Source: Pseudomonadota bacterium (lineage in GTDB: Bacteria > Pseudomonadota > Gammaproteobacteria > Pseudomonadales > Azotimanducaceae). Taken from it: a DNA stretch of 13,415 nucleotides. The notes below the pieces were generated by a model that saw only the letters and a program-made list of their open reading frames with translations, was not told the DNA's origin and ran no database searches. A program made the position numbers and the translations under genes. The stretch spans positions 1-13,415 of the forward strand of contig JAQBYL010000058.1 of NCBI GenBank assembly GCA_027622495.1, written 5' to 3'. This document shows, piece after piece, positions 1 to 6,648 of the stretch (positions within the stretch are counted from its first letter, which is position 1; each line of letters starts with the position of its first letter).

Positions 1-677
1 CGTTTCGTAAACGTGGGGTTTTTACCATGCAGAACTTAAGCGATGAGCAGATCTACGTTTATTACCAGATCAACTACACGCTCACCGATGTCGCTGATGA
101 TGCTGCCTATTTTCACGCGCAGTTCCGTCGCGTAAACCCGCTGCCGTACAAGGACGTCTACACCATTGTGGATGGCATCGAGGGCCACGGCCATTACGTT
201 GGTACCTATATGGCCTGGGGTGTTAACAACGCAGGCTGGTGGGGCGAAGGTGAGATCAAGTTCTACCTGGATGATGACGGCGAGTTTCCGACTATCTGCG
301 GAACCGGTACAGAAGACTACTTTTGCGGCGCGTACAATTTTGATCCGGGATCCATGGAACGCAATCTGCCTGGGGCGCCGGCGCCGGGATATGTGGAGTT
401 CAACACCCCCTACGCCGGTATGCCGCAGGTGATTCGTCCAGATGGTCTGTACACCTCTCAGCAACGCTTTGGCATGTATCGCTGGCACATCATGGATCCG
501 GTGCGATTTACGAAGAATCTGAAAGTCACGATTCAGGCCCTCGGCTGGCGGACGCATAAAGAAAGGCAGTACCTGCCTCTGCAGGACGACATCGCTTCGG
601 TAGCGTTCTGGTATCAGAATCTGCCGGCAAAGCCTTTTCCTGCGCTTCCGGACCGTGACTATCTTGAGGTGATTTGA
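1..677 (+). CDS. GH172 (DUF2961) glycoside hydrolase, 3' part only
   Basis: The reading frame is open from the window edge (first full codon at 3) to a TGA at 675-677, so the ATG at 27 is internal and the N-terminal part lies outside. The visible ~225 residues carry the DUF2961 hallmarks, numbered from the ATG at 27: YYQINYTL (12-19), YFHAQFRR (28-35), EGHGHYVGT (52-60), WWGEGEIKFYLD (71-82), GTGTEDYF (92-99), YRWHIMDP (151-158) and a terminal ASVAFWYQ (190-197). The family, now GH172, includes furanose-acting enzymes (alpha-D-fructofuranosidase/difructose anhydride synthase and exo-D-arabinofuranosidase activities are reported). The Glu-rich WWGEGE and GTGTED segments probably hold the catalytic acids. 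Substrate here is unknown. The convergent galM lies 9 bp downstream and galT-galK follow, which hints at a galactose-containing glycan but does not prove it. Confidence 0.86.
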   Translation, partial: FRKRGVFTMQNLSDEQIYVYYQINYTLTDVADDAAYFHAQFRRVNPLPYKDVYTIVDGIEGHGHYVGTYMAWGVNNAGWWGEGEIKFYLDDDGEFPTICGTGTEDYFCGAYNFDPGSMERNLPGAPAPGYVEFNTPYAGMPQVIRPDGLYTSQQRFGMYRWHIMDPVRFTKNLKVTIQALGWRTHKERQYLPLQDDIASVAFWYQNLPAKPFPALPDRDYLEVI

Positions 678-686
678 GCCGGAAGG

Positions 687-1772
687 TCAGCCTTGTGGCC
701 AACGAAAACCATAGCTGCTCGTTTGACGATAGGTCTCGCCCGGCTTTAGAACAACGTCTGGGAAAGTCGGGTGGTTGGGGGCATCAGGAAATTGCTGGCA
801 CTCCAGGCACAACCCGGCGTACTGATCAAAGTGACCCACCGATTCGGTGCCATCCAGATAGGTTCCTGTGTAGAACTGAACCCCCGGTTGATCTGTCATC
901 ACGTCCATCACACGCCTGCTGACGGGATCGGTGAGACGCGCAGCAAGGATCAGATCTGACTGTTCTGGATCAACGCTTCTTTCGACCAGATAGCAATGAT
1001 CAAAGCCACGTTTTGTCACATCGTTCACTGCTAACGGCAGATCGTTTGGGTGCGAGGCGATCTGTCTGGGTGACGCAAAGTCAAACGCTGTGTCGGTTAC
1101 AGATCTGATCAACCCGGTGGGTATGGTGTCTTGATTTACTTCCAGAATCGATCGCCCTGGAATCTCGAGAAGGTGGCCAAGGATCGAACCCGAGCCCGCG
1201 AGGTTCCAGTAACTGTGGTTGGTAAGATTGACCACCGTGGGAACCCCTTCAACCCTCGCTTGGTAGTGGATGGTCAGAACTGATGCCTGGTTCAATGTAA
1301 ATTCGACCAGGCATCTGAGCGTACCCGGATAACCCTCTTCGCCATCGGGACTGGTGTATTCCATGCGTACGCCTACGTATTCCTCACCAGACATGGGTGT
1401 TGCGCGCCAGTGTCTGCTGTCGAAACCGGTGATCCCGCCATGCAGATGATGTGCGCCGTCATTGAGGTTGAGTTGGTAAGGACGCCCATCCAGCTCAAAT
1501 CGACCCTGCGAGATCCGGTTTGCGTAACGACCGCAGGTGCCGCCGAAATGGGCTGGATTAGTGGCGTAGGATTGCGGGTCCGGTAACCCCAGGTTGATTT
1601 GAACCAACTCACCGGATTTATCGGGGATCGCGACTTTAACAATCGTCGCGCCGTATTCCATCAGTTCAACACTCATAGCCTGACGGTTCGTCAGTCGGAA
1701 ACACCGCACTGTCTGATCGTGTATGGAACACGAAGGTAGCTCCATGACGCGCAACACCGGGCTATGGAGCAT
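687..1772 (-). CDS. galM: galactose mutarotase (aldose 1-epimerase)
   Basis: Interconverts alpha and beta anomers of galactose so that galactokinase receives the alpha form; cytoplasmic, Leloir pathway. Numbering is from the upstream ATG at 1778 (363 residues). The family signature is complete: GRYANRI (83-89), substrate-binding His113 in LHGG, catalytic acid His188 in TNHSYWNLAG, Asp260 in GFDH and catalytic base Glu326 in LECQ. Two close ATGs (1778 and 1772) compete. The AAGGA at 1780-1784 is 7 bases from the second, a better distance than for the first, so 1772 (361 residues) is given. A third Met (MELPSC) has no ribosome-binding site. It is divergent from galT with about 100 bp between and convergent with the GH172 gene. 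Confidence 0.95.
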   Translation of the reverse strand: MLHSPVLRVMELPSCSIHDQTVRCFRLTNRQAMSVELMEYGATIVKVAIPDKSGELVQINLGLPDPQSYATNPAHFGGTCGRYANRISQGRFELDGRPYQLNLNDGAHHLHGGITGFDSRHWRATPMSGEEYVGVRMEYTSPDGEEGYPGTLRCLVEFTLNQASVLTIHYQARVEGVPTVVNLTNHSYWNLAGSGSILGHLLEIPGRSILEVNQDTIPTGLIRSVTDTAFDFASPRQIASHPNDLPLAVNDVTKRGFDHCYLVERSVDPEQSDLILAARLTDPVSRRVMDVMTDQPGVQFYTGTYLDGTESVGHFDQYAGLCLECQQFPDAPNHPTFPDVVLKPGETYRQTSSYGFRWPQG

Positions 1773-1877
1773 CGGCATTCCTTAAGGCATTCCGTTGTTC
1801 GGGATGATCTGGTATTAGCGATTGAAATTCATCCGTCAATACACTGCAATACGAAGCCCGTTTAAGCATCGGCAAGC
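1773..1877. promoter_or_regulatory. divergent galM/galT promoter region
   Basis: This intergenic stretch must hold the start signals of both galM (-) and galT-galK (+). On + a possible sigma-70 promoter is TTGAAA (1822-1827), a 17-base gap, then TGCAAT (1845-1850); each box matches consensus at 4 or more of 6 bases. A direct repeat CAATAC occurs at 1837-1842 and 1847-1852, one helical turn apart and overlapping the proposed -10, so it could be an activator or repressor contact. No regulator gene is visible nearby. This is inference from short motifs only. Confidence 0.3.
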
Positions 1878-2921
1878 ATGACATCATTCGACCACAGCAA
1901 TGATCCGCACCGTCGCAGGAATGCGTTGACCGGTGAATGGGTGCTTGTTTCGCCTCATCGAGGAAAACGACCTTGGTTGGGGCAGGTGGAATCTGCGCAC
2001 AGCGATGCTGTATCGAACTATGCGGCTGATTGCTATCTGTGCCCAGGCAATCTGCGAATCAATGGTGAAAAGAACCCCATCTACACGGGTACGTTTGCTT
2101 TCACCAACGACTTTTCAGCCCTCTCGAGCGATACGCCGCAAGCGGGCTCCGATGATCCGCTTTTCGCGTTTCAATCCGAACAGGGTCTGACCCGGGTGGT
2201 GTGTTTTTCACCTGACCACAGCAAAACCATGGCAGAACTCAATCATCAGCAGATCGAAGCGGTGATCAATTGCTGGATCGATGAATGTCGCAGCATCAGC
2301 AGCACCTACCCGTGGATTGCGATGTTTGAAAACAAAGGCACCCTGATGGGCTGCTCCATGCCTCATCCGCACAGCCAGATCTGGGCGCAGAAACACGCGC
2401 CAACCATCCACGACCGCGAAGCCGTGCAGCAAACGAACTATTACCAGACACGCGGTTCGGCCCTGCTGCTCGACTACTGCGAACGGGAGGTCACGGCAGG
2501 TGAGCGAGTGGTCGTGGCAAATTCTGACTGGCTGGTGGTGGTGCCTTACTGGGCTGCGTGGCCTTATGAGACCCTTGTGTTACCCAGGTTTCCGGTATCA
2601 CGCCTGGATGAACTCACGCCCACCCAGACGATCAGCCTGGCGGACGTGATGAGCCAGATTACCGTTCGCTACGATAATCTGTTCCAGTGTTCGTTTCCCT
2701 ACTCCATGGGCTGGCACGGTGCACCCTATGATGGCAATTCACACCGTGAGTGGCAGCTGCACGCGCATTATTACCCACCTTTGATTCGCTCGAGCTCGAT
2801 CCGCAAGTTCATGGTCGGTTACGAAATGCTGGCCGAACCACAGCGTGATATGACACCTGAACAGGCTGCCCAGAGTCTGCGTAACCTGCCTGCGGTGCAT
2901 TACAAGCAGGCATCCGCATGA
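1878..2921 (+). CDS. galT: galactose-1-phosphate uridylyltransferase
   Basis: Transfers UMP from UDP-glucose to galactose-1-phosphate, giving UDP-galactose and glucose-1-phosphate. The 347 residues match the Escherichia coli enzyme in length and active-site layout, offset by at most one residue. Zinc ligands are C52 and C55 (CYLC), H114 and H163. The nucleophile is H165 in the HPH triad of GCSMPHPHSQIW, followed by Q167. The second metal site is also intact: E181, H280, H295 and H297. Type I GalT, full length and presumably active. The ATG has only a weak ribosome-binding site, but homology begins right after it (HRRRNALTGEWVLVSPHR at 11-28). galK starts 10 bp downstream. Confidence 0.97.
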   Translation: MTSFDHSNDPHRRRNALTGEWVLVSPHRGKRPWLGQVESAHSDAVSNYAADCYLCPGNLRINGEKNPIYTGTFAFTNDFSALSSDTPQAGSDDPLFAFQSEQGLTRVVCFSPDHSKTMAELNHQQIEAVINCWIDECRSISSTYPWIAMFENKGTLMGCSMPHPHSQIWAQKHAPTIHDREAVQQTNYYQTRGSALLLDYCEREVTAGERVVVANSDWLVVVPYWAAWPYETLVLPRFPVSRLDELTPTQTISLADVMSQITVRYDNLFQCSFPYSMGWHGAPYDGNSHREWQLHAHYYPPLIRSSSIRKFMVGYEMLAEPQRDMTPEQAAQSLRNLPAVHYKQASA

Positions 2922-2931
2922 GGTTGTCTTC

Positions 2932-4089
2932 GTGACCGAGCCTCGAGAACTTGTTGCCGCTGTACACGCCCGATTGTTTCGCAGGCAACCCGATTTCATC
3001 GCCACAGCACCCGGCCGGGTCAACCTGATTGGCGAACACACAGACTACAACGACGGCTTCGTGCTGCCGGTGGCAATAAACTACTACACCGCTGTTGCCA
3101 TCTCTCGGCGCAAAGATCGTCAGATCTGTGCGAATGCGATGAATGAGAATTCACAGGTCATCCTCGACATTGATGCCATCATGGAATTCGACAGCGCCCA
3201 CCTGTGGAGCAACTATCTGAGAGGGGTGGTCAGTGAGTTGTTTGCCTGCGGCTACCGGCTCACCGGTGCAGACATCACGATCTTCGGGAATGTACCCATA
3301 GGCGCCGGTCTCAGCTCATCGGCGGCGCTGGAAATCGCGCTCATCCGTGCACTGACTCAGTTGAGTGGCGAGCCCATCGATGGCCTGACTGCAGCCCGTA
3401 TCGGTCAGGCTGCAGAAAACAACTTCGTGGGTTGTAAGTGCGGAATCATGGATCAACTGATCGCGGCGCACGGCGAAGCCAACAACGCACTTCTCATTGA
3501 CTGTCGCAGTCTGGAATTTCGTTCTGTCCTGCTGCCGAAAGACGTTGATCTCCTCGTCATCAATTCAAACGTCAAACGTCAGTTGGTTGATGGTGAGTAC
3601 AATCTGCGCCGTCAGCAGTGTGAAGAGGTCGCGAGACACTTCAGCGTCCAGGCGTTGCGTGATGTGAACCTTGATCAACTGAGTGCTGCCGCAGCCGATC
3701 TGGGTGATGATGATGTCCGTCGGGCGCGTCATGTGATTACCGAAAACCAACGTACGCTGCTGATGGCACAAGCGCTCCCCGCCGGAGATATGAGTCAGGT
3801 CAGCGAACTGATGTGTGCATCGCACGAATCCATGCGGCGTGACTTTGAGATAACGGTTCCTGCCATCGATACGCTGGTCGAGATCGTCAGGTCTGTGATC
3901 GGTGATTGCGGTGGCGTGCGCATGACCGGGGGAGGTTTTGGAGGGTGTGTGATTGCCCTGATTCCACGATCACAGGCAACAGAGGTCACCGCTGAAGTGG
4001 TGGCCAGATATCCATCGTTGACTGGTTTGCAGCCAAACGTATTCCGTTGTTCGGCGTCATCCGGTGCCTTCGTGGCACAAGACGACTAA
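2932..4089 (+). CDS. galK: galactokinase
   Basis: Phosphorylates alpha-D-galactose at C1 with ATP; cytoplasmic, GHMP kinase fold. The 385 residues hold the galactokinase signature APGRVNLIGEHTDYN (26-40), with R29, E35, H36 and D38. They also hold the ATP-binding loop PIGAGLSSSAAL (122-133), catalytic Asp174 in GIMDQ and the third GHMP motif MTGGGFGG (331-338). It starts with GTG. A GAGG at 2920-2923 overlaps the galT stop codon and lies 8 bases upstream of the GTG, so translation is probably coupled to galT. The gene ends 4 bp from the convergent peroxidase-related gene. galE is not adjacent, so the UDP-galactose epimerase must be elsewhere. Confidence 0.97.
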   Translation: MTEPRELVAAVHARLFRRQPDFIATAPGRVNLIGEHTDYNDGFVLPVAINYYTAVAISRRKDRQICANAMNENSQVILDIDAIMEFDSAHLWSNYLRGVVSELFACGYRLTGADITIFGNVPIGAGLSSSAALEIALIRALTQLSGEPIDGLTAARIGQAAENNFVGCKCGIMDQLIAAHGEANNALLIDCRSLEFRSVLLPKDVDLLVINSNVKRQLVDGEYNLRRQQCEEVARHFSVQALRDVNLDQLSAAAADLGDDDVRRARHVITENQRTLLMAQALPAGDMSQVSELMCASHESMRRDFEITVPAIDTLVEIVRSVIGDCGGVRMTGGGFGGCVIALIPRSQATEVTAEVVARYPSLTGLQPNVFRCSASSGAFVAQDD

Positions 4090-4093
4090 TCTC

Positions 4094-4669
4094 TCACCGA
4101 CCCATGCTGTAAAACTCCGAGTTGGGTCGCATGCTGGTAACGTTGGCCAGCCGATTCGACAGCGCAAAAAACGCAGAAATTGCAGCAATGTCCCATGCGT
4201 CCTCGTCACTGAAACCATGGGTTTGCAGTGATTCGAGATCTTCATCACTCGCCGTGTGAGCGGCTTGAGATACCTGCACCGCGAAATCCAGCATGGCCCG
4301 CTGTCGAGGGGTTATATCTGCTTTACGGTAGTTGGTTGCAAGTTGATCCGCGATGAGTGGGTTCTTTGCCCGGATTCTCAGTATTGCGCCATGGGCGATC
4401 ACACAGTACTGACACTGATTAAGTGCGCTTGTGGTCACAACGATCATTTCCCGCTCGGCTTTGGTGAGGTTGCCGGGCCTGTCCATGATGGCATCGTGAT
4501 AGGCAAAGAACGCACGAAACTCATCCGGTCGGTGTGCGAGCACGAGAAACACATTTGGCACGAAGCCTGATTTCTGCTGCACTTCTTCGATGCGCGATCG
4601 AATGTCTTCGGGCAATTCAGAAAGCGTGGGGACCGGAAAGCGGCTCACGCTAGGCTGTTGTTCTGTCAT
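4094..4669 (-). CDS. peroxidase-related / carboxymuconolactone decarboxylase-like (AhpD fold) protein
   Basis: 191 residues. The central segment SALNQCQYCVIAHG contains C86-x2-C89-x3-H93, the redox dithiol and His arrangement of the AhpD/carboxymuconolactone decarboxylase superfamily. The sequence resembles the 'uncharacterized peroxidase-related enzyme' subfamily, whose members are thought to be thiol peroxidases or alkylhydroperoxidase-like; the true substrate is unknown. There is no signal peptide, so it is probably cytoplasmic. It starts 15 bp after the stop of the SDR gene, with GAGAAG as ribosome-binding site, so the two form a likely two-gene operon. This could mean redox defence linked to acyl-CoA oxidation, which is inference only. 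Confidence 0.85.
   Translation of the reverse strand: MTEQQPSVSRFPVPTLSELPEDIRSRIEEVQQKSGFVPNVFLVLAHRPDEFRAFFAYHDAIMDRPGNLTKAEREMIVVTTSALNQCQYCVIAHGAILRIRAKNPLIADQLATNYRKADITPRQRAMLDFAVQVSQAAHTASDEDLESLQTHGFSDEDAWDIAAISAFFALSNRLANVTSMRPNSEFYSMGR
4098..4129. repeat. inverted repeat at the galK/peroxidase-related convergence
   Basis: CGACCCA (4098-4104) and TGGGTCG (4123-4129) are perfect 7-base arms around an 18-base loop, just past the galK stop and within the last codons of the opposite gene. It could form a hairpin that slows both convergent transcripts. It lacks a U-run, so calling it a terminator is not justified. Confidence 0.22.
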
Positions 4670-4684
4670 GTTTGTCTTCTCAAG

Positions 4685-5446
4685 CTACTTCGGTCCGAAA
4701 CGCTGACCGGCATCCACTCTGATTGTGCCGCCGTTCATCATCGCGTTCTCATAGATCGAGATCGCCTGGATGGCGTAGTGAATGGGTTTGCCCATCTTTT
4801 TCGGAAACGCAGCGTCTTTGGTTAAGGCAAGAGCAAACTCTTCGGGGATGCCGGAAGTGAGCCCCGTATCAAACAGACTCGGTGCGATTGCGTTTGTTCG
4901 AATACCCATGCTGCCCAGGTCTCTGGCCATGACAAAAGTCATACCCGCGATACCTGCTTTAGCCGCCGCGTAGGCAACCTGCCCGATCTGACCTTCAAAG
5001 GCTGCGATGGAGGCGGTGTTGATGATGCAGCCGCGCTCACCATCTTCGTTGGGTTCGTTCTGCGCCATCTTTGCGCTGATCAGACGTGAAATGTTGAAAG
5101 CGGAAATCAGGTTCAGATCGATCACCCGTTGAAACTCCTCGAGCGGATGAGGACCTTCTCTGGTTAGCGTTCTTTTCGCCAGACCACCACCGGCTGTGTT
5201 ACAGCAGAAGTGGACGGAACCCAGAGCCTGCACGGCTTCGTCGATGGCCTTTTCGGTGGCTGCATAATCCATCACGTTGCAGGGATGAAAGGTCCCGCCG
5301 AGGCGTTCGGCTACAGCGGCACCTGCTGATTTGGGCAGATCAAGGATGGCCACGTTACCGCCTTTCTCACGAAAAAGTTCCGCGGTCGCCAACGCCATGC
5401 CTGACGCTCCGCCAACAAATATTCCGTTATGTTTTTTTATTTCCAT
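4685..5446 (-). CDS. short-chain dehydrogenase, 3-hydroxyacyl-CoA dehydrogenase type II (HSD10)-like
   Basis: 253-residue classical SDR that probably oxidises a 3-hydroxyacyl-CoA or similar hydroxyl with NAD. Visible parts: nucleotide-binding VGGASGM (11-17), Asp36 at the end of beta-2 (favours NAD over NADP), NTAG (83-86), Asn112 and the catalytic set Ser146, Tyr159 and Lys163 (YAAAK). The C-terminal pattern APSLFDTG...FPKKMGKP...NGGTIRVDAGQRFGPK is typical of the HSD10 group. The dinucleotide motif is altered: T of TGxxxGxG is Val and its last Gly is Ala. The start at 5446 is chosen because homology begins at MEIKK and AGGA lies 7 bases upstream; the frame runs open to 5536 without family similarity. 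Confidence 0.92.
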   Translation of the reverse strand: MEIKKHNGIFVGGASGMALATAELFREKGGNVAILDLPKSAGAAVAERLGGTFHPCNVMDYAATEKAIDEAVQALGSVHFCCNTAGGGLAKRTLTREGPHPLEEFQRVIDLNLISAFNISRLISAKMAQNEPNEDGERGCIINTASIAAFEGQIGQVAYAAAKAGIAGMTFVMARDLGSMGIRTNAIAPSLFDTGLTSGIPEEFALALTKDAAFPKKMGKPIHYAIQAISIYENAMMNGGTIRVDAGQRFGPK

Positions 5447-5467
5447 TTGGTTTTCCTGATAGTGAAG

Positions 5468-5532
5468 ACGGAAAAATTTCCGTGGGAAGGATCCGGTGGT
5501 GGTTCCTCCGCCCGCGTGATGGTCACCGGATC
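5468..5532. promoter_or_regulatory. two inverted repeats between the charged secreted protein gene and the SDR gene
   Basis: In the 125-bp gap, ACGGAAA (5468-5474) pairs with TTTCCGT (5477-5483), leaving 2 bases between. GATCCGGTG (5490-5498) pairs with CACCGGATC (5524-5532) around a 25-base loop. The short compact one resembles a dimer-binding operator just upstream of the SDR start. The longer one could be a weak hairpin ending the upstream transcript. Neither has a U-run, and the roles are inferred. Confidence 0.27.
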
Positions 5533-5571
5533 TCAAGCCTTCGGGCGTTGAACATAGGAAGAGGAGTGACC

Positions 5572-5847
5572 CTAATCCTCGTCGTCATCGCCCCCTTTGT
5601 TACCTCGAACCCCATCGCGAACCTCTTCCTGCTTGCATTCCCGTTTGTCGTCACCTACGACACCTTCTTCCTGCCGGCAGTCCCGTTTGTCGTGTCGTTC
5701 ATCGGAACGGCCGCGTTCATCACGCTTATCTTTTCGATCGTCCGATGCGGCAAGCAATACATCAGACATCCAGTCGTCAGCGGTGTTTGCGATTACCGGT
5801 GCCTGCCAGCAGACCGAGACTAATAAAACCAGCCAAATTGCTCTCAT
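5572..5847 (-). CDS. small secreted, highly charged protein of unknown function
   Basis: 91 residues, not a family I recognise. A clear signal peptide (MRAIWLVLLVSVCWQAPVIA, cleavage probably after A20) is followed by a short acidic/hydrophobic stretch and then a tail almost wholly of Asp, Glu, Arg, Lys, Gly and Gln. The tail contains a repeated unit, DKRDCRQEE and DKRECKQEE, each with a single Cys. A strong AAGGAG lies 8 bases upstream of the ATG, which argues that the gene is real. Export to the periplasm is likely. The two Cys could form a disulfide or bind metal, and the charged tail may be disordered and bind cations or polyanions; these roles are speculative. The complementary strand shows a long hydrophobic open frame that I regard as a by-product. 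Confidence 0.68.
   Translation of the reverse strand: MRAIWLVLLVSVCWQAPVIANTADDWMSDVLLAASDDRKDKRDERGRSDERHDKRDCRQEEGVVGDDKRECKQEEVRDGVRGNKGGDDDED
5622..5693 (-). repeat. imperfect tandem repeat inside the charged secreted protein gene
   Basis: Two copies of about 30 bases, at 5622-5651 and 5663-5693, encode the DKR(D/E)C(R/K)QEE units. Both contain the shared blocks TTCCTGC and TCCCGTTTGTCGT on the + strand, with differences between the blocks. The pattern looks like an intragenic duplication, with synonymous and conservative changes since. Confidence 0.6.
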
Positions 5848-5987
5848 ATTATTTCTCCTTTAAAACCACAACGGTTGCCATGATGGTAGCAGGGTGACTG
5901 TTTGCGATCATCGTCTTTTCCGGTCTGCTTCTTCCGTCTTGTGTCTGACAAACAGACCGTGCACAGTCCTCAGGGCTTACTGCGGAT
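5848..5987. promoter_or_regulatory. divergent intergenic region with inverted repeat
   Basis: This 140-bp stretch separates the - strand charged-protein gene from the + strand permease fragment. CGGTCTG (5921-5927) and CAGACCG (5953-5959) are perfect 7-base arms 25 bases apart, and GTCTG at 5943-5947 also pairs with the right arm. This may be a remaining operator for either gene. I see no convincing -35/-10 pair, and the only clear signal is the AAGGAG before the charged-protein gene. Confidence 0.25.
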
Positions 5988-6161
5988 ATGGCAACGTTCT
6001 CCGACTACCTGGAAGGCGTCAGCATCGAGGTCGTTCTCGTGCTCTTCATTGCCGAGCGCATCCGCATTGATGTGGTCGCGATGATGGTTCTGTCTACCCT
6101 CGCCCTGCCATGTTCACACGGGATGATCGTCGTTTCTGAACCACCCACCGGCTCGAAATGA
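5988..6161 (+). pseudogene. 5' fragment of an SLC13-type (DASS/ArsB-like) permease gene
   Basis: A 57-codon frame from ATG 5988 to TGA 6159-6161. Residues 13-40 (IEVVLVLFIAERIRID, then VVAMMVLSTLAL) strongly resemble the first membrane segment of SLC13-family anion/carboxylate permeases, which typically begin with ...LVLFVTERIRVDVVALLVLLAL. Such permeases are several hundred residues long. Here the similarity stops at about residue 40 (6107), and the remaining 17 codons read through the reverse strand of the porin remnant. The gene has therefore lost almost all of its body. The short peptide cannot be a functional transporter. Family assignment rests on one segment and should be treated as probable. 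Confidence 0.5.
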
Positions 6162-6648
6162 CCAGTGATCAAACAACCAGCTGGCCCCGGCACCCAGGAA
6201 CAAACCGCGGCCTTCGGAGTTGAGATCAAGCAGGTCCTGGTAGGATCGATCCGGAACATCAGTAATACCATCAGACCCGGAAACCACGACGGTTATCTCC
6301 GGACGTGAACTATTGCCAGGTGCGCGAAACACCCCGCCGACTGTGTAGTCAGGATACTCAATTGTCGCGTTCTGCACAAAGCTGCCATTCAGAAAATGTT
6401 TGTTCTCGTCGTTTGCGATGCGTCCTCGATCAAGCCACGCAGAGGGATCGATAAGCCCGATCATCAAAGAACGATCGGCCTGCAGAAAGAAGGTGTAGCT
6501 GATTTCTGAGATCTGTAATCCACCATCACCGGAGGACGTCAGCACCACCTTCCCAGTGTATCGTGCTCGCGTGCGCCGCCAATCCTGCAAACAAGCCGAC
6601 GAACGTGCCGAGCAGAACCCGGCTCGAGCGCAGCAGAAAGGTGGTCAC
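6114..6648 (-). pseudogene. degraded porin gene: signal peptide, frame change, then a C-terminally truncated barrel
   Basis: A GTG at 6646-6648 opens a frame whose first 27 codons form a good signal peptide (VTTFLLRSSRVLLGTFVG, then LFAGLAAHA, cleaved before S28). This frame stops at 6526-6528 after HWEGGADVLR. A second frame (open to the TGA at 6114-6116) continues with barrel-like sequence: GGLQISEISYTF, LMIGLIDPSAWLDRG, RIANDENKHFLNGSF, IEYPDYTVGG and FRAGGWFRNDDHP. These blocks resemble OprB-like/carbohydrate porins, where the signal peptide and the 'LQxSEL' block are normally separated by many more residues and about 100 or more residues follow DDHP. So the gene seems to have an internal deletion or frameshift and a lost 3' end. 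The GTG overlaps the upstream DUF2490 stop (GTGA), so both were once co-translated. Confidence 0.58.

Noticed and set aside
36..557. Long open frame on - opposite the GH172 gene
   Set aside because: Antisense shadow; no recognisable domain, while the + frame carries multiple DUF2961 motifs.
1789..4055. ATTCCGTTGTTCGG found both in the galM/galT gap (about 1789) and near the end of galK (about 4041)
   Set aside because: A 14-base exact match is expected by chance at a fair rate in a 13-kb window, and the second copy is ordinary coding sequence.
5447..5536. N-terminal extension of the SDR frame to 5536
   Set aside because: SDR similarity starts at MEIKK, AGGA precedes the ATG at 5446, and the extension runs through two inverted repeats.
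5482..5823. Hydrophobic 113-residue open frame on + that looks like a membrane protein
   Set aside because: It is the exact antisense of the charged secreted-protein gene and the SDR upstream region. Reverse complements of Asp/Glu/Lys codons give Ile, Leu, Phe and Val codons, so the hydrophobicity is a by-product. The - strand gene has the better ribosome-binding site and a signal peptide.
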